DNA of 64,000 nucleotides from Magicicada septendecula (taxonomy: Eukaryota; Arthropoda; Insecta; Hemiptera; Cicadidae): NCBI GenBank assembly GCA_034769895.1, contig CM068370.1:40257844-40321843 (forward strand), written 5' to 3'. Every line of letters begins with the position of its first letter. Position 1 is the first letter of the stretch. The translations under genes and the position numbers were made by a program. The notes below the pieces were generated by a model. That model was not told the DNA's origin, ran no database searches, and worked only from the letters and a program-made list of their open reading frames with translations. This document shows, piece after piece, positions 10,672 to 22,164 of this stretch.

Positions 10672-13070
10672 TCATTGTTTATATTATTATTGACCGAGGC
10701 ATCGTTCGGGAAACTCTGGTTTGTTTCCTGACGTTCTGTACTCTGGTTGATGTTTAACGCCCTGTTCGGTTGTCTGCCAAGATCTTCCAGGCTGGTACTT
10801 CGTCTTTCCTGTTCGTATCTTGGGCCGTCTCGTTCCGCACTCCTCCATCTTCGGTCGGCGCCGTGGAAGCTGCTCCTCCTCGGTTGATAATATCTCCTGG
10901 GTCCGCGATCTTCTGCTCTTATAAAATTTACCCTAGGGCGCGACACTCGGTTATTACTATTGCTATTATTATTATTACTAATATTATTATTATAGTAATT
11001 TCGGTTAGGTGGGCAAGGTCTGTCACCATTATTGTTGGGATATGGATTTCTCTGACTGTATGGGACATTATTATGTTGGTAAAAATTGTTTCTATTATTT
11101 GGGTAAGGGTTATTATTCCTCACTCCGTTAAAATTTCCGTTAAACTGGTTATTACGCGGCTGGTTGTTAGGGCCGTCGTAATTACTGGGCTGGTTCCGGT
11201 TATTTGTATGGTTATTGCTGTTATTGGGGTAAGTAGTCGGCCTTGCTTCTGGTCTCTCATTTCTCTTCCTGCTCTGCCGATAATACTCTTCATTCTCGTA
11301 TCCCTCCAATAACTCAGTCATTCCCTGTATCGTCTTGATCTGACTACCTCTCCGGGCCCTGATAATGTCCTCATCATAGTGATAAGATATCTTATTCACT
11401 AAACATTCTTCTGGGATTGCTGGCTCAAGGTGCTTTGCCATACACACCTTCCCCAAGAAATATGCCGTCATACTGCTACCTAATTGTGACCTGTATCTTC
11501 CGTTACAAATATTGTCACGTATCAAGTTCTGGGTGGTCTCAGACCAGTATTTTGTCTTAAACATTTTCCGGAACTGTTGGTAGTCGGAAATTTCACTCCG
11601 GTTGGCCATCCACCAATTATCTGTAATGTCTCGGAAGGACTCGTCGAATATCTCCCTGCTATGGCTCCATTGGGTAATTTTATGCTTGGTCAAATATTCT
11701 TCTACCCTTGCCAGGAACTCCATCGGCTTGCGTTTGTACTGCCGGAAGTTGAGCCACTCTCGGCTTTCGTTGACGGGCAATCCGGTGAAATGAGTCGGTC
11801 TGTTTCTAATCGCTTCCATCTCCTCTCGGCTTTGTCGCACCTGACCGGTGATATTGGCCATGGTCTCTTGTATATCATTACATCGTTCTGTGACCTGGTT
11901 GCGTACTTTTCCGAATTCTTCTTGATTCTCCTTCCTCTGTTCTTCTACCTTCCTACGACTATGTTCTTCGATATTTGTGAACTTGATGTTCACCACTTCT
12001 TTAAACTCATTCACCTCCTTTTCGGTCTGGTTGCACTTTCCATCAATCTCCCGAATCTGTCGATTGACCATTATATTTTCTTCTTCCATCTTCTTATTCA
12101 TCGCTTTTTTGTTAACAGTGATTTCTTTATTCAGTTCTTCTCGCAACAATTCCATCCTTTCGTCCAGTTTGTCCAAATTCTCCTGATTTACCTCCCTTAA
12201 CTCTTCTCTTAGAATTTGATTGTCCTCTCTCAATTCTTCCAATTTCTCCCCCATCTTCTCTTCCAACTTCCTGTTGTCTTCCTTCAATTCTTCCTTCAAC
12301 TGTCGGTTGTTCTTCTCTATCTTCTTCCTGGTTTCATCGATTTTCTGATTGGTGTTCTCAATTTTATTAATCAATTCTTCTTTAGTTGACTTGAATTCTT
12401 CCTTAAACGCTTGGTTGTCTTCCTTCAATTTTTCTAACTTCTTCCCCATCTCTTCTTCCATCTTCTTGTTATCTTCCTTCAAATTTTCCATGTTCTTGTT
12501 CATCCCAGTCAACTCTTCTTTTGTAGATTGATTATCCTTCTTCAATTCTTCTATCTTCTCTTCCATCTTCTTGCTGTTTTCTTCCATCTTCTCTTCCAGC
12601 TTCTTATTTGTTGTTTCGATCTTATTTCCTAAATCTTCTTTCAAGGACTGGTTATCACTCCCCATTTTCTTACTCAAGTCTTCCTTCCATTCTTCCATCT
12701 TCTCATTTGTTGTTTGGTTGTCCTTCTTCCTGTTCTCCTCCATTCGTTGGTTATCCTTCTCCCTATTCTGGTCCATTGTCTTGAACATTTCCATTATTTT
12801 CTCCATCCTTACGTCTTCCATTGTTTTGGGTTTCTCTTGGATATTAACCTCCCCTGTCTGTGTGGGTATCTCAGATTGTTCTTCTGGTGGTTCAGGTTGT
12901 TTGGATGCCACCGGTGGCAACGACTCTTCCGCCTCTACTGGTGTTGCCTCTTTGTTGTCCATATCGGTTTCTATTTCTTTTTCGGCCTCCGCCGCCCGTT
13001 TCTTAGATGTCGCACGTCGTTGCATTTTCCCTTGAAATTCTCTGGCTTTGTAGCTGTTGCCTAGCTCCAA
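10641..13070 (-). CDS. Gag polyprotein with long coiled coil and Asn-rich tail
   Basis: This frame is 809 codons, starting at the ATG at 13070, about 50 nt after the primer-binding site. Layout: residues 1-85 basic then Pro/Glu-rich; about 85-405 an almost continuous Lys/Glu/Asn heptad coiled coil with internally repeated 'EELKEDN' and 'KKMEE' units; about 420-600 a retrotransposon Gag (capsid-like) domain with 'WLNFRQYKRKPMEFLARVEEYL' type start; about 605-700 Asn-rich low complexity; then an Arg-rich 'RGPRRYYQPRRSS' tail likely to bind nucleic acid. I see no CCHC zinc knuckle, so the Arg-rich tail may replace it. The length is well above a typical Gypsy Gag (about 300-500 aa), mostly because of the coiled coil. 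It assembles the particle that packages element RNA. Long open frames on the opposite strand are mirror images of the repetitive coiled-coil codons. Confidence 0.88.
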   Translation of the reverse strand: MELGNSYKAREFQGKMQRRATSKKRAAEAEKEIETDMDNKEATPVEAEESLPPVASKQPEPPEEQSEIPTQTGEVNIQEKPKTMEDVRMEKIMEMFKTMDQNREKDNQRMEENRKKDNQTTNEKMEEWKEDLSKKMGSDNQSLKEDLGNKIETTNKKLEEKMEENSKKMEEKIEELKKDNQSTKEELTGMNKNMENLKEDNKKMEEEMGKKLEKLKEDNQAFKEEFKSTKEELINKIENTNQKIDETRKKIEKNNRQLKEELKEDNRKLEEKMGEKLEELREDNQILREELREVNQENLDKLDERMELLREELNKEITVNKKAMNKKMEEENIMVNRQIREIDGKCNQTEKEVNEFKEVVNIKFTNIEEHSRRKVEEQRKENQEEFGKVRNQVTERCNDIQETMANITGQVRQSREEMEAIRNRPTHFTGLPVNESREWLNFRQYKRKPMEFLARVEEYLTKHKITQWSHSREIFDESFRDITDNWWMANRSEISDYQQFRKMFKTKYWSETTQNLIRDNICNGRYRSQLGSSMTAYFLGKVCMAKHLEPAIPEECLVNKISYHYDEDIIRARRGSQIKTIQGMTELLEGYENEEYYRQSRKRNERPEARPTTYPNNSNNHTNNRNQPSNYDGPNNQPRNNQFNGNFNGVRNNNPYPNNRNNFYQHNNVPYSQRNPYPNNNGDRPCPPNRNYYNNNISNNNNSNSNNRVSRPRVNFIRAEDRGPRRYYQPRRSSFHGADRRWRSAERDGPRYEQERRSTSLEDLGRQPNRALNINQSTERQETNQSFPNDASVNNNINNDQNTLNERRQ

Positions 13071-13118
13071 CTAGTGATTGGGCAGAATGTATTGACCTTC
13101 CAATCGCTAATTAAAGCC

Positions 13119-13136
13119 CCTAAAGTTGTGCGCCAA
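13119..13136 (-). promoter_or_regulatory. Primer-binding site, tRNA-Lys-like
   Basis: On the minus strand, two bases after the 5' LTR, the sequence reads TGGCGCACAACTTTAGGG. A TGG start (complement of the tRNA CCA end) followed by CGC..CAAC resembles primer sites complementary to lysine tRNA used by several insect Gypsy elements, with mismatches. The tRNA assignment is from memory of the family and is tentative. Confidence 0.55.
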
Positions 13137-13138
13137 TT

Positions 13139-16100
13139 TGTAATAAAATAAATTAATGAGTGTGTGTTGATAATATACTTATTATGGAGTATGTGACTCC
13201 GATGTAATCAAGTCCAATGTAATATGTTTAATTGGTGTGGCTCTCGACGTCTTACTGGCCTGAAACACTTCCTTAAGTTTCCCAGCTGGTCGAGTCCCAA
13301 TGGTAGCAAGACCGGTCGAGTAGCGTAAAGTTGATGAAGAAATATATATGCTCAGCTTCACCGAAAGTTTCAAAACAAAAATTATTGTTTTGAAGAAAAT
13401 TAAAAAAATTATGTTTATAAAAAAAATAATAAAAAAAAAAAATTTTAATTTTATTAATTAATTAATTAGGATCAATTAATTAATATAGGGCTGTGAAGTT
13501 TTAAACAGTGTAATGCTCTTCTGAAAATTTTTATTAAAGTTTTAGTATAATTTAAATAATCTATCACCACTCATAAGACTGTCTGTAAACCAATCGATAT
13601 TTGTTTACCTTTCTATTTTTTAGGTTATCTTCACTTACGGGTGGTAAAGTCCTTGTAGATTATCAATTAGAATTATGTTATTGGTAATTAGTATTATTGA
13701 AGAAATAAAGAACTATTAAGTATTGAAAAGTATTAATGTTTTATTAAGTAACAGCAATATTGACTCTTATCGATTAGTATCGATTCTCAGGATATCGAAA
13801 AAAGTTACAAGTATATGATATAAAATTATATAGGGTTCTTTAAACAGCCAGTTATTACCAAAGTCAGAGAAATCGGGCTAATATTTAAAAAGTATAACGT
13901 TACAATCAAATTAATAGTTATTAATAAACACAGACATTGAATAATAAATTGTAAATATAATAATTGTTTTCACCAAACAGCTGTGCTGAACCAAGAAGAG
14001 GGACTGGGATTGTCAAAGAAAGATGGCTGCCGTCAAGTCGATGAAAATGTTGCTCGTTGCTGCTGCATTCCAAATAATGTATTTTGACGTAATATTCCTG
14101 TTCTTGTGTCTGCAAATCTCTTGTTATATGTTGTGTAGTGACTGGTGTAGTGATTCTGGGTTGTATTTAGTATGTCTGTGTAATTATAAGTCAAACACTT
14201 TCTCCGATTCCGTCACTAATTTGGTTTAATGTATTATACAGTTTTCTAGTGTTTTATGGTGTTTTTCGGAGTAGATTTATATTGTTCTGTGTTATGGAGT
14301 GTTACTTGATCGTTTCTGTTATAATATGATAGTTTCAGAAGTATTTTACAAGTCACTCGCGATTTCACAATAACTCACTATACACTCGCTTGTATGACGA
14401 TTATAGGTTAGGTTATCCACGTTGTTAAACGTATGTCATGTTAACCGTTCAACTACCAATAATTAACTAACTGTTTCCTTCAGTTTCAATTAAACTCTTA
14501 GCCCATATAATATTATCCTTAACATTGTTCAAAAATATTTTCACATCCTGTGTACATTTTACTATTTCACTATATGAATGCCTAAACTTTGGTTATTTGT
14601 CAATTTTATTCACTAGATTTGATTTAAATTAATCTTTCAGTTCATTCTGGTTATTTTCAGATTAAATAATGCCATTTTATAGTTTTTTCTGTCCAAAAAA
14701 TAGTAATTTCACTTTCAGTTTGGTATACTCTGAAGGGTCAAAACATCAAAATTTACTTCCTGTCATTATATAAATTCAGCCATTTTATCAGTTATATTTA
14801 ATATTAATAATCCTATATTGTATTAAAAGGTTCCTATTCCCTTATTTTCTGGTAATTAATTGAATTAGTTGTATTCTGAAACATTATTCTGAAATATATG
14901 ACTCCCATGTCTAAATTTCTGAGTTTAGTCTTTTTCATTTTTATTTATAATTCTGAATATAATTTATTAAAATCTCTCTAAATGGTATGTGCAATTATAT
15001 GGCATGATCTCAAGTTTATTTTGTCTAAACCCCTTTTGTTTATTTGCATTTAAATGAGCAATTTCTCTGTTTTGATGAAGTTTGGTTTCCATTCTTTTGG
15101 CCTATGATTTTTTAACAATTTTTCTTACAAAATAATTTACAAACAATATATGATGTGTGATACCCTCTCTGACTTTTTACAAATAGTATTATAAATTAAA
15201 CATGTTTTCAAATTACACAAAAACAATTAGTATTGGTTACAATACAAATAATAGTTAAACAGAATAAAGAACATTTTTTTTAAATAAATGGTTTTCTTCA
15301 AATCAGACATTTTGCAACAAAATTCCCATTTCCAACATGTAAATATGGTTTACAACAAAGGTTTTGTACTAACTAACATCTTAATTACCCTCTACTATTT
15401 ACAAGTGGTAACTATTTTTATAGTTCTGATGTTAGTTGTTTCAGACCCAAACAAATGGCCTTATATCTAATACATTTTTAAACGTTTTTGTACTATATAC
15501 ATTAAAACCTTATATCTATATTCTTATTTCTAACTATTATTATAAGTAGGATTCTACAGTTTTTATACAGTCTTTTATACCTTGTCTTTGGGGAATTGTA
15601 CCCTGTCATTAACAAATAAATAGTATGAATTGTTCAAAAAGTATAATGACATCTGTTTTTCTTTTTTCATGTAAAACAAAATGTTATTTTAAACAGATTC
15701 ATGTCTTATGAACAACATATTGTCACAGTATACATTTTAAGTCATTGAAAAATGCATATTTCATTGCATCCAATGTTTGTGATTGCCAAGAATGAAACAC
15801 AAGGTTCATTTTTTATAATACCCAAAACTATCACTGGTTCACTTTGCACTTATATATTATGTTAATGCTAAATGGTCGTATAGTCTTATTAACATAATAA
15901 ATTGGTTAGCGTTTTTTCAATGGAGATTTGTTCCATGGGTACTATATTATTGTTTCATCTTAGTTCACAGGAAACTTTTACTTTATACACTCCTCTCTCT
16001 TAAATTTATATACATGTGGTTTTTATTTCGTTATACTTTTATTTTTAGATATTTATTTTGGGGATATAGGGATTTGGGTGTCTTTTATAAGAGCATGACA

Positions 16101-16590
16101 TCTTCTTCAGGACGCTGCCCTCTTCTTCTTTCTTCAGTCTTCTTTTCTCCTGCCTTCTGGGACTGGTATCTTCTCCATCTTCTTCTTGTTGCCATCAGGT
16201 TTCTTGGGATCTTCTCCATCTTCTTCTTTATTTCAGAAATACACAACCTGTATTGGTTGATCTTGGCTTATTTTAGGGTTTCTATTCTATTTATTCTCCC
16301 TCGTTGTGAGTTTGGTCATATTGTGTACTGCTTTGTTATTTACTATTTTACTTTCCTGGGTTATACCTTGAAAACCTTTGGTTATGAGACTGGTCTTGGA
16401 TGACTCATCACTAGTAACTCCTTTTACTTGAACTTGGATTTTCTTTATAATAATGATTTCTTTCCACAGTTGCTATGAATTAATCTATTTATATTAAACT
16501 TAGTGCTTTCTTCCAAATTTAAATATTATAACTTCATTATTCTAATGATCAATTGCCATTCAATATTATGCTTATATCTGTCACGCTACA
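13139..16590 (-). repeat. 5' LTR of the Gypsy element
   Basis: This is 3452 bp and the partner of 1902-5354. It carries the promoter for the minus-strand transcript by analogy with other LTR elements, but I could not place a TATA box or transcription start with confidence in such AT-rich DNA. The near identity of the two LTRs means little time has passed since insertion. Confidence 0.95.
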
Positions 16591-16594
16591 ATAT

Positions 16595-18435
16595 AAACTT
16601 TCACTTATGAACTTACTTCGGTTATCACTTCCCCAAACGTTTCAACATGATGTATGTCTTCTTCAGTGGGAGTTAATACTCAAAAATACAAACAGGTTTA
16701 TTACACCGAATTTGTATATACATTTGAAATACGAAATATAGGAAAATCAGTTCAGTCAATAAGTATCTTGTAACAGTGTTTCAGTGAAGGATATTTTTAT
16801 TGTGTTTTTACCTTTGACTTTAATGGGTTTGATTTCAGAATGCTATCACGTTTTCCATCCACTTTAAAGATAGTAATGTTGATTAGTCTTCACTTGATTT
16901 TTTTTTTTTGTATGAAGCCGATCTCACCCGAACCCCCTCCCAAGCCAAATTCTAGAGACGCCACTGATCTTTAAAAAAAATAATAATGTAATCGGGGGGG
17001 GGGGGGGGGCAATATTGAAATTTACCCAATAACAAACGTACTGCATTCGTTAAAAGTAGTGAATCAGTTTTTCATCTTGCTAGTCATAACTTTTAGTCAC
17101 ATAATATAAGCCAGCGGTATTTAATTCCTGTCAAATCTATGTCAGATGTACAGCCTCAGTCTAGACTTAAAAAATTACGGACTTCCTCCTTATCACTGTA
17201 TTCTGAATTCTATTGAATGGAGTTAGATGAAAGGAATGTTGCCCGTCATAACACAACATATATAGGCCTATAAGCTGCCTGGTATAAAATACTCGATAGA
17301 GAAGGCGGTAAATGAAACAAAGGCGGACAAGTGGCGTCATTGTATCCAGCATATAATAAAGGAAAAAGATAAGCTATGGCAATTGGCACACATTACCGAC
17401 GTCGTTGTGGGCAATCTTATCAATAATAACGCTAATTCAAGTGATGATACAAGTTCCGACACAGATATGGAAGGCATTGAATTACTCTCTGACAGCAACT
17501 GATAATATACAGTACAATGGTAATTATCACAGCGTCTGTTTTCGTTGTAAATAAACTTTATTTTTGTTTTGCTGAGATTTTTAAACGGTTAACAAAAAGG
17601 AAACCATTAACTGGTGTTATGAAGTATTTCACTGTCGGTCTGACACAGTCACACAAATTTTACTTTGGTCAGGATAAATTATTACAATTTACGTGTGTTC
17701 ATACAGTATCATTATTATATGTACCCTGTTCCTTCTGTTAGAGTGACACGCCTTTAATTCAAGCAGCAAATAGCGTTTCAGATGTACCACGTATGTTTGT
17801 TTACATCAGGATTAAACTAAGAACGGAAATAGTATACTTCACGAAAATTTATATAATAACAGAAACTGAAGAAGAACGAAAATTACCGGTACCTGTGTTC
17901 TGGGTTTTACGATGTTATGTAGGTACGTTGTATCAGTAGTGTCAGTAAACTATCTATAAGTGTCTTCGTTACTAGAAAAATCCATAATTCAGGTAATAAA
18001 GAAACGCGTGTGGATTTTATTTGTCTTAACTCTAAACAATTTTTCTCTGCACGGAGTTTAAGTAAGTTTGGTCGGTGGTGTCCTGGATGTCGGTACTTGA
18101 CTCGTTTATCGCAAAAACGGTACGGTAGTGGATCTGTTATTACGTAATGCGCTTGTACTGTACGACTTGGGAAGAGTATAGGCTACAATAAAAATATGCG
18201 TTACTGAAACATTGTTTAGAAAATACTGGCTGAATTGATTTTCCTATATTTCATATTTCAAACGTTCACGCGAATGGTGTATAATAAACCTGTTTGTATT
18301 GTATTAAAAAAGAGTTACTAGTCGAAAAATAATAAGAGTCTAAAAATTATGAGATTAACAAAATTCGTCAACTTTTTCGACACTCGGGAGCGGGAGGGTG
18401 GGGTCCGATCCCTTTCCCCCGTAAATACGCCCCTG
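16595..18435. mobile_element. Remainder of the DNA transposon interrupted by the Gypsy element
   Basis: The segment 16670-16805 is an imperfect inverted copy of 18190-18310, with shared 'aatacaaacaggtttatta' and 'atataggaaaatca' words. The outer arm 1732-1840 is likewise inverted in 18330-18435. The right terminus read inward is CAGGGGCGTATTTACGGGGG, a GC-rich hAT-like start. A plus-strand open stretch at about 17318-17510 ends in an acidic 'SSDDTSSDTDMEG' tail and resembles the C-terminal end of some insect DDE transposases, but is too short to assign. A second GC-rich hAT-like end lies at about 16920-16967. I did not find a clean target duplication for the outer element. A G16 homopolymer at about 16994-17009 lies inside. 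Confidence 0.5.
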
Positions 18436-18720
18436 TAAACAAGGGGTACCGGTAGGTCCTAATCGTATCAAAAAGATCTTACCGCAAGATACGAAACGAT
18501 GAACGCTTCAACAAAAACTGAACGCTTAGTATAGGACAGAAAGTACAGCACTGCTTCACATTCGCGGGTGCCCGGCAACGTGTGTTAAGACGCAGGCAGA
18601 CAGACCCGCTGTGACAAAACTTTATGTAGGCGATTATTTACGCGTTCGGAACCAGTCAAACCGACAGACAACAAAGGCGGACATCGACGTTACCATATTT
18701 TATGGACTAAACCAGGTTAG
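18436..18720 (+). promoter_or_regulatory. CpG-rich patch ending in a splice-donor-like site (possible first exon)
   Basis: Positions 18540-18720 are clearly richer in CG dinucleotides than the flanks (for example 'cattcgcgggtgcccggcaacg' region and 'tttacgcgttcgg' region) and end in CAG|GTTAGT at about 18713/18714. The first coding exon downstream begins with a splice acceptor at 24076, so at least one upstream non-coding exon must exist; this patch is a candidate. There is no TATA or initiator I can defend, and it could equally be part of the neighbouring transposon. Confidence 0.22.
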
Positions 18721-20044
18721 TAAACTGTAAAGAATTGGCGCCAAGCAAATCAGAAGTCGGTTGATGTTTTGGTGGAATACACTCAGGATGTTTAGCAGAG
18801 AAAAAAAGCCCCGACTTTCAAAAGCCAACTTTTGGCGATTGCCACAATTTAGGCATTTTTGCGATTGGGTGCCTATTAGACATTTATTCCTTATTTCAGT
18901 AGTAAATTGTTGCTCTAAAACCTAATTAGTTCAGTTATTTCACCTTGGTATTTACTTTACAGTTTGTTTTTAATTTACCGTTTAAAATGTGTGTTTCACA
19001 GTCTTGTAATTACAGTTCAGTAATTCTCTCATTCAAACATCCGTGATTCACAGTTACTTACACACCACACTTGTCAATACAGGACCTTTTTAAGTAAACA
19101 GTTTAGGATCCATTTACTTTATTTTGAAAACAATAACTATTTTAAATGGTTATAGAAGAATAGTTCTGTTTATTTTGGTACCGTTGTTGGCCTATTGGTC
19201 AAACTATAGTTGTGCTTGTGCTTTGATAAAGGGCAGTTTTCTAATTTGCAGTTGTATGCCCACACATTTTGCTACTTTAACGGACTTGTTTTCAGTTGTT
19301 TAGAAAGTTATTGTAGTCGCCTACACCTATATCTGATATAGTATGCCTATTGCACAGTGAATCAAGACAATGCATACCAGAAATTAATTTAAAAATTATT
19401 TTTTTCAATCTATTTGTCAGGGCACAGAATAGAATTCATTCGAAGTCAAGTTGTGTACAACCTTTAACTGTTTAATGGCATGTTGATTTTGGTTAATGAT
19501 GTTTGCAGTTCCTTTTTTAGTACAAATAAGTAACACAAGAATAGTTGGTTGTGGAGGTGAAGCTGTCTGTTACTACAGTGAAGTGCAAATAATAATCACA
19601 ACTTAACAAAAATAAATATTGTTTGTGTATGTTGTAATCCATGCACAGAATATAATTCAGTACTGATACTTTAATTTTAATCAACTGTATAATCTGTTTA
19701 AACAAAAAAAATATATAATACTCGTGGTTTGTTGAGTGCAGCGTATTGGTTTTTATGTAAAGAGGTCACTGTATTACTCAGTGGTAGAAATAAGCAGCGC
19801 TTTCTTCATGGTTAGTTGGAAATAACCGTTTCAGTTTGGTTACATTTCCATTACACAAATGAATGTAGAAAATATTGCGGCAAGCGTTGTCCTGCAATAA
19901 AAAAGTCTTCTTATGTGAAAATGCAATTTTGTTTTCCATATCGTCTGTATTGATTCTGTATGAACTAGCGAGAGCTGTGTAATACAGCGTGTAAACAGCA
20001 ACATAGTAGATTAACAGATTAACACTCAATAATCTAAACTGCAT
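18721..20044. other. AT-rich stretch without recognised feature
   Basis: No gene, tRNA or clear repeat was recognised on either strand. Short open frames here are AT-rich and lack motifs. It is probably single-copy intergenic or intronic DNA of the downstream gene. Confidence 0.4.
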
Positions 20045-20650
20045 TGTCTTATTCTTCTTCTGCACTACAAGGATTAGGCATTTGCCTGTTCCGTCCTTAC
20101 AAACTTACGACCACCATTTTCGTGGTCTTCCTATATCTCTTTTCCTTCTTGGGTTGTAGATAAGTATTTTCTTGGGTATTCTCCCATTTCCCATTCTATT
20201 TACGTGGAGTTTCCATCTTTCTTTATATTCAGTTATTTTTTCATGTATTGCATATGCATTTAGTTCATTTCGCACGTCTTCATTTCTTACTAAATCTCTT
20301 CTTGTGCAGCCTTTGACCCGTCTCAAAAATCTCATTTCTGCTGCCTGTATTTTGCTGTCTCCTTTTTTGGTATTTATCCAACTTTCACTCCCATACATAA
20401 GTACAGGTAAAGCCATCGTTTTATAAAATTTTATCCGTGTGTCTTTTCGTGTTTTGTTATTTAATGCTCTATTTATTGTGCCATATATTGCCTGGAACTT
20501 ATTTATTTTATTTTCCATGTCATTGTCATAATTATAGTCTGTGTCCCAGCCCAAGTATGTAACATCTGATACATGTATGTAACTGCGTTGTCCATGTGTT
20601 AAAATGTTGGACACATTTTTTTTAAGTCTTGTACAAGAAGAAAATAACAT
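20045..20650 (-). pseudogene. 5'-truncated non-LTR retrotransposon, C-terminal RT tail
   Basis: The minus strand encodes 181 residues (20650-20105) including 'VTYLGWDTDYN', 'VLMYGSESWI', 'AAEMRFLRRVKGCTRRDL' and 'RRKRDIGRPRKWW', the typical end of a non-LTR reverse transcriptase. It is followed by a short 3' UTR ending in 'agtgcagaagaag' with no poly(A). It is the longest of three copies of one family in this window (others at 45073-45559 and 59877-60327). The RT catalytic domain is lost, so it is not functional. Confidence 0.75.
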
Positions 20651-21116
20651 AGTGTGCTATGCACGAGAAATAAGATTTGGAGGGAAACATTCAAAATTGA
20701 ATCTTGATGTGTAAGCATCATCATAGTCATATATGGTATTGTGCCTACTCTTATTTTCCAGGTCCCAAACACCACTGACGTCTCCATTCGTATTCAGGGC
20801 TCATCCAAGCTTTGAGCTTTCATCCCTTCATATGATACTCTACATTGTGTGTAATCCAAGAGATTTGATCTCATGCTCTTGCCACTGTTCTCTCAGAAAC
20901 CATCGTTAGGAGTCCATGTGGTTTTCCTTCATTTTCTTAGTAAACTGTTTAATGTGTTTCTTAATAACCTGTTTTCTTAATAACGGAAGTGTATGTAACC
21001 TTGATTTTTTTAGTACATCATCATTGCTTATTTTATTCCATGTGACTTTTTCCTTTCATTTGCCTCTGAATTAGTATATCCACCGTCGAAAACCTATTTC
21101 TGTACTTTTTCTTTAT
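20651..21116. other. Unassigned stretch
   Basis: The minus strand may carry further upstream sequence of the adjacent non-LTR copy up to about 20747, where a 'tcttatt' word similar to the 3' flank occurs, but no domain is visible. The rest shows nothing recognisable. Confidence 0.3.
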
Positions 21117-21118
21117 TA

Positions 21119-21777
21119 CAATAATTCCCCATTGTAGCGGACCCCATTACAATGGACCCCACTTATAACAGACGGCTTTAAGAAACATGAAATATTGAAA
21201 AATCAAAGATAGTCTTGCTCAAAAATGTCAGGTTGGCAACGTTGGATAATGTTAGGTAAGTGAAAGGCTACTTGAACTTTTTCACTGAGTATGTTCAGCA
21301 ATCAAAAAGTGAAAGCAACATTATGATCACTGTGACGACACCTTATCGAGTTATTGTTTAAAGAAATTAACTCAAATCAGTCGCAAACAAAATCAGTAAT
21401 TTTTTTAAGCCAGTAAATATGGAAAGGGATTCTGACACATAGCCGTATTGTTTTTGAAGAAGACGGACATTGGACAAAGTTTTTGCTATAATTATGAATA
21501 CTTTGTATAAAATATAAACTGTTCTTCACAGTGGACTAAGTTTTAATACAATTATGTATACAGTTTTTGTCTAAGGTGTAACTGTTTTTTTTTTTATTAG
21601 TTTACTCTTACATATTTTATATAAACACAGTAAAATAAATTGTTTCTATTTTTATCGACATAGTTTAAATGACTCATGTACATATTATAAAGCCTACATG
21701 CTATATAAAGTTACAACTGACTTTCAATGTAACATTACTCAGAGCCCCTGTTAGTATGTTATAACGGGGGATTACTG
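21119..21777. mobile_element. pogo/Tigger-like MITE
   Basis: It is flanked by TA at 21117-21118 and 21778-21779. The left end CAATAATTCCCCATTGTAGC and the inverted right end CAGTAATCCCCCGTTATAAC match imperfectly, and an inner 'ggaccccattacaatgg' block follows the left end. TA duplication and 'CAGTAAT/CCCC..TTATAA' ends are characteristic of pogo-type elements. At about 660 bp with no transposase frame, it is non-autonomous. Confidence 0.7.
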
Positions 21778-22164
21778 TAGTCATTTCTTGATGTAAAATA
21801 AAACATCATATATTCAAAATTTTCAGTCTCTTCCTGTGATCCCAGTTTACTGTAACAGACAATGTTTTTTTTCTCTACCGAATGTTTCCTTTGCTATGGC
21901 TCTTCTAAGCTAAATGACGTGTTCACTAATGTACTCTTTAGTCAGTTGGCTCCCTGTTAGCCATTTGGCTTCTGAAAACGTCACAAATTATATATATATA
22001 TTTTTTTTTTCAATCACTTTCTGCTACAGTCCGTTTCTTGATGTATATAATACATTTAATATTTATAAATAATTTTACCTCAAGGAAAAAAGTATATCTT
22101 GAGGTAAATTTATTTATAAATATTAAATGTAATATATATATATATATATATATATATTTCAATC

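Larger units (their letters stand above)
1902..16590 (-). mobile_element. Complete, young Gypsy-type LTR retrotransposon (14.7 kb)
   Basis: Two LTRs of about 3.45 kb start with TG and end with CA and are flanked by the 4-bp duplication ATAT (1898-1901 and 16591-16594). Genes read on the minus strand, so the right LTR (13139-16590) is the 5' LTR and the left LTR (1902-5354) is the 3' LTR. In order along the minus strand: primer-binding-site-like sequence next to 13138, gag (13070-10641), pol (frame opening at 10671, ending at 7255), 1.9 kb without genes, a purine tract at 5360-5368, and the 3' LTR. Protease, RT, RNase H and integrase are all present and uninterrupted, and the LTRs differ at roughly eight places. 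That points to recent, possibly still competent, insertion. No envelope-like gene was found. The pol order (RT-RNase H-integrase) is that of Gypsy/Metaviridae, not Copia. Confidence 0.95.

Noticed and set aside
10770..13064. Several long plus-strand open frames (up to about 207 codons) opposite gag
   Set aside because: They are mirror frames of the repetitive Lys/Glu/Asn codons of the Gag coiled coil, give Phe/Ser/Leu-rich low-complexity peptides and have no motifs.
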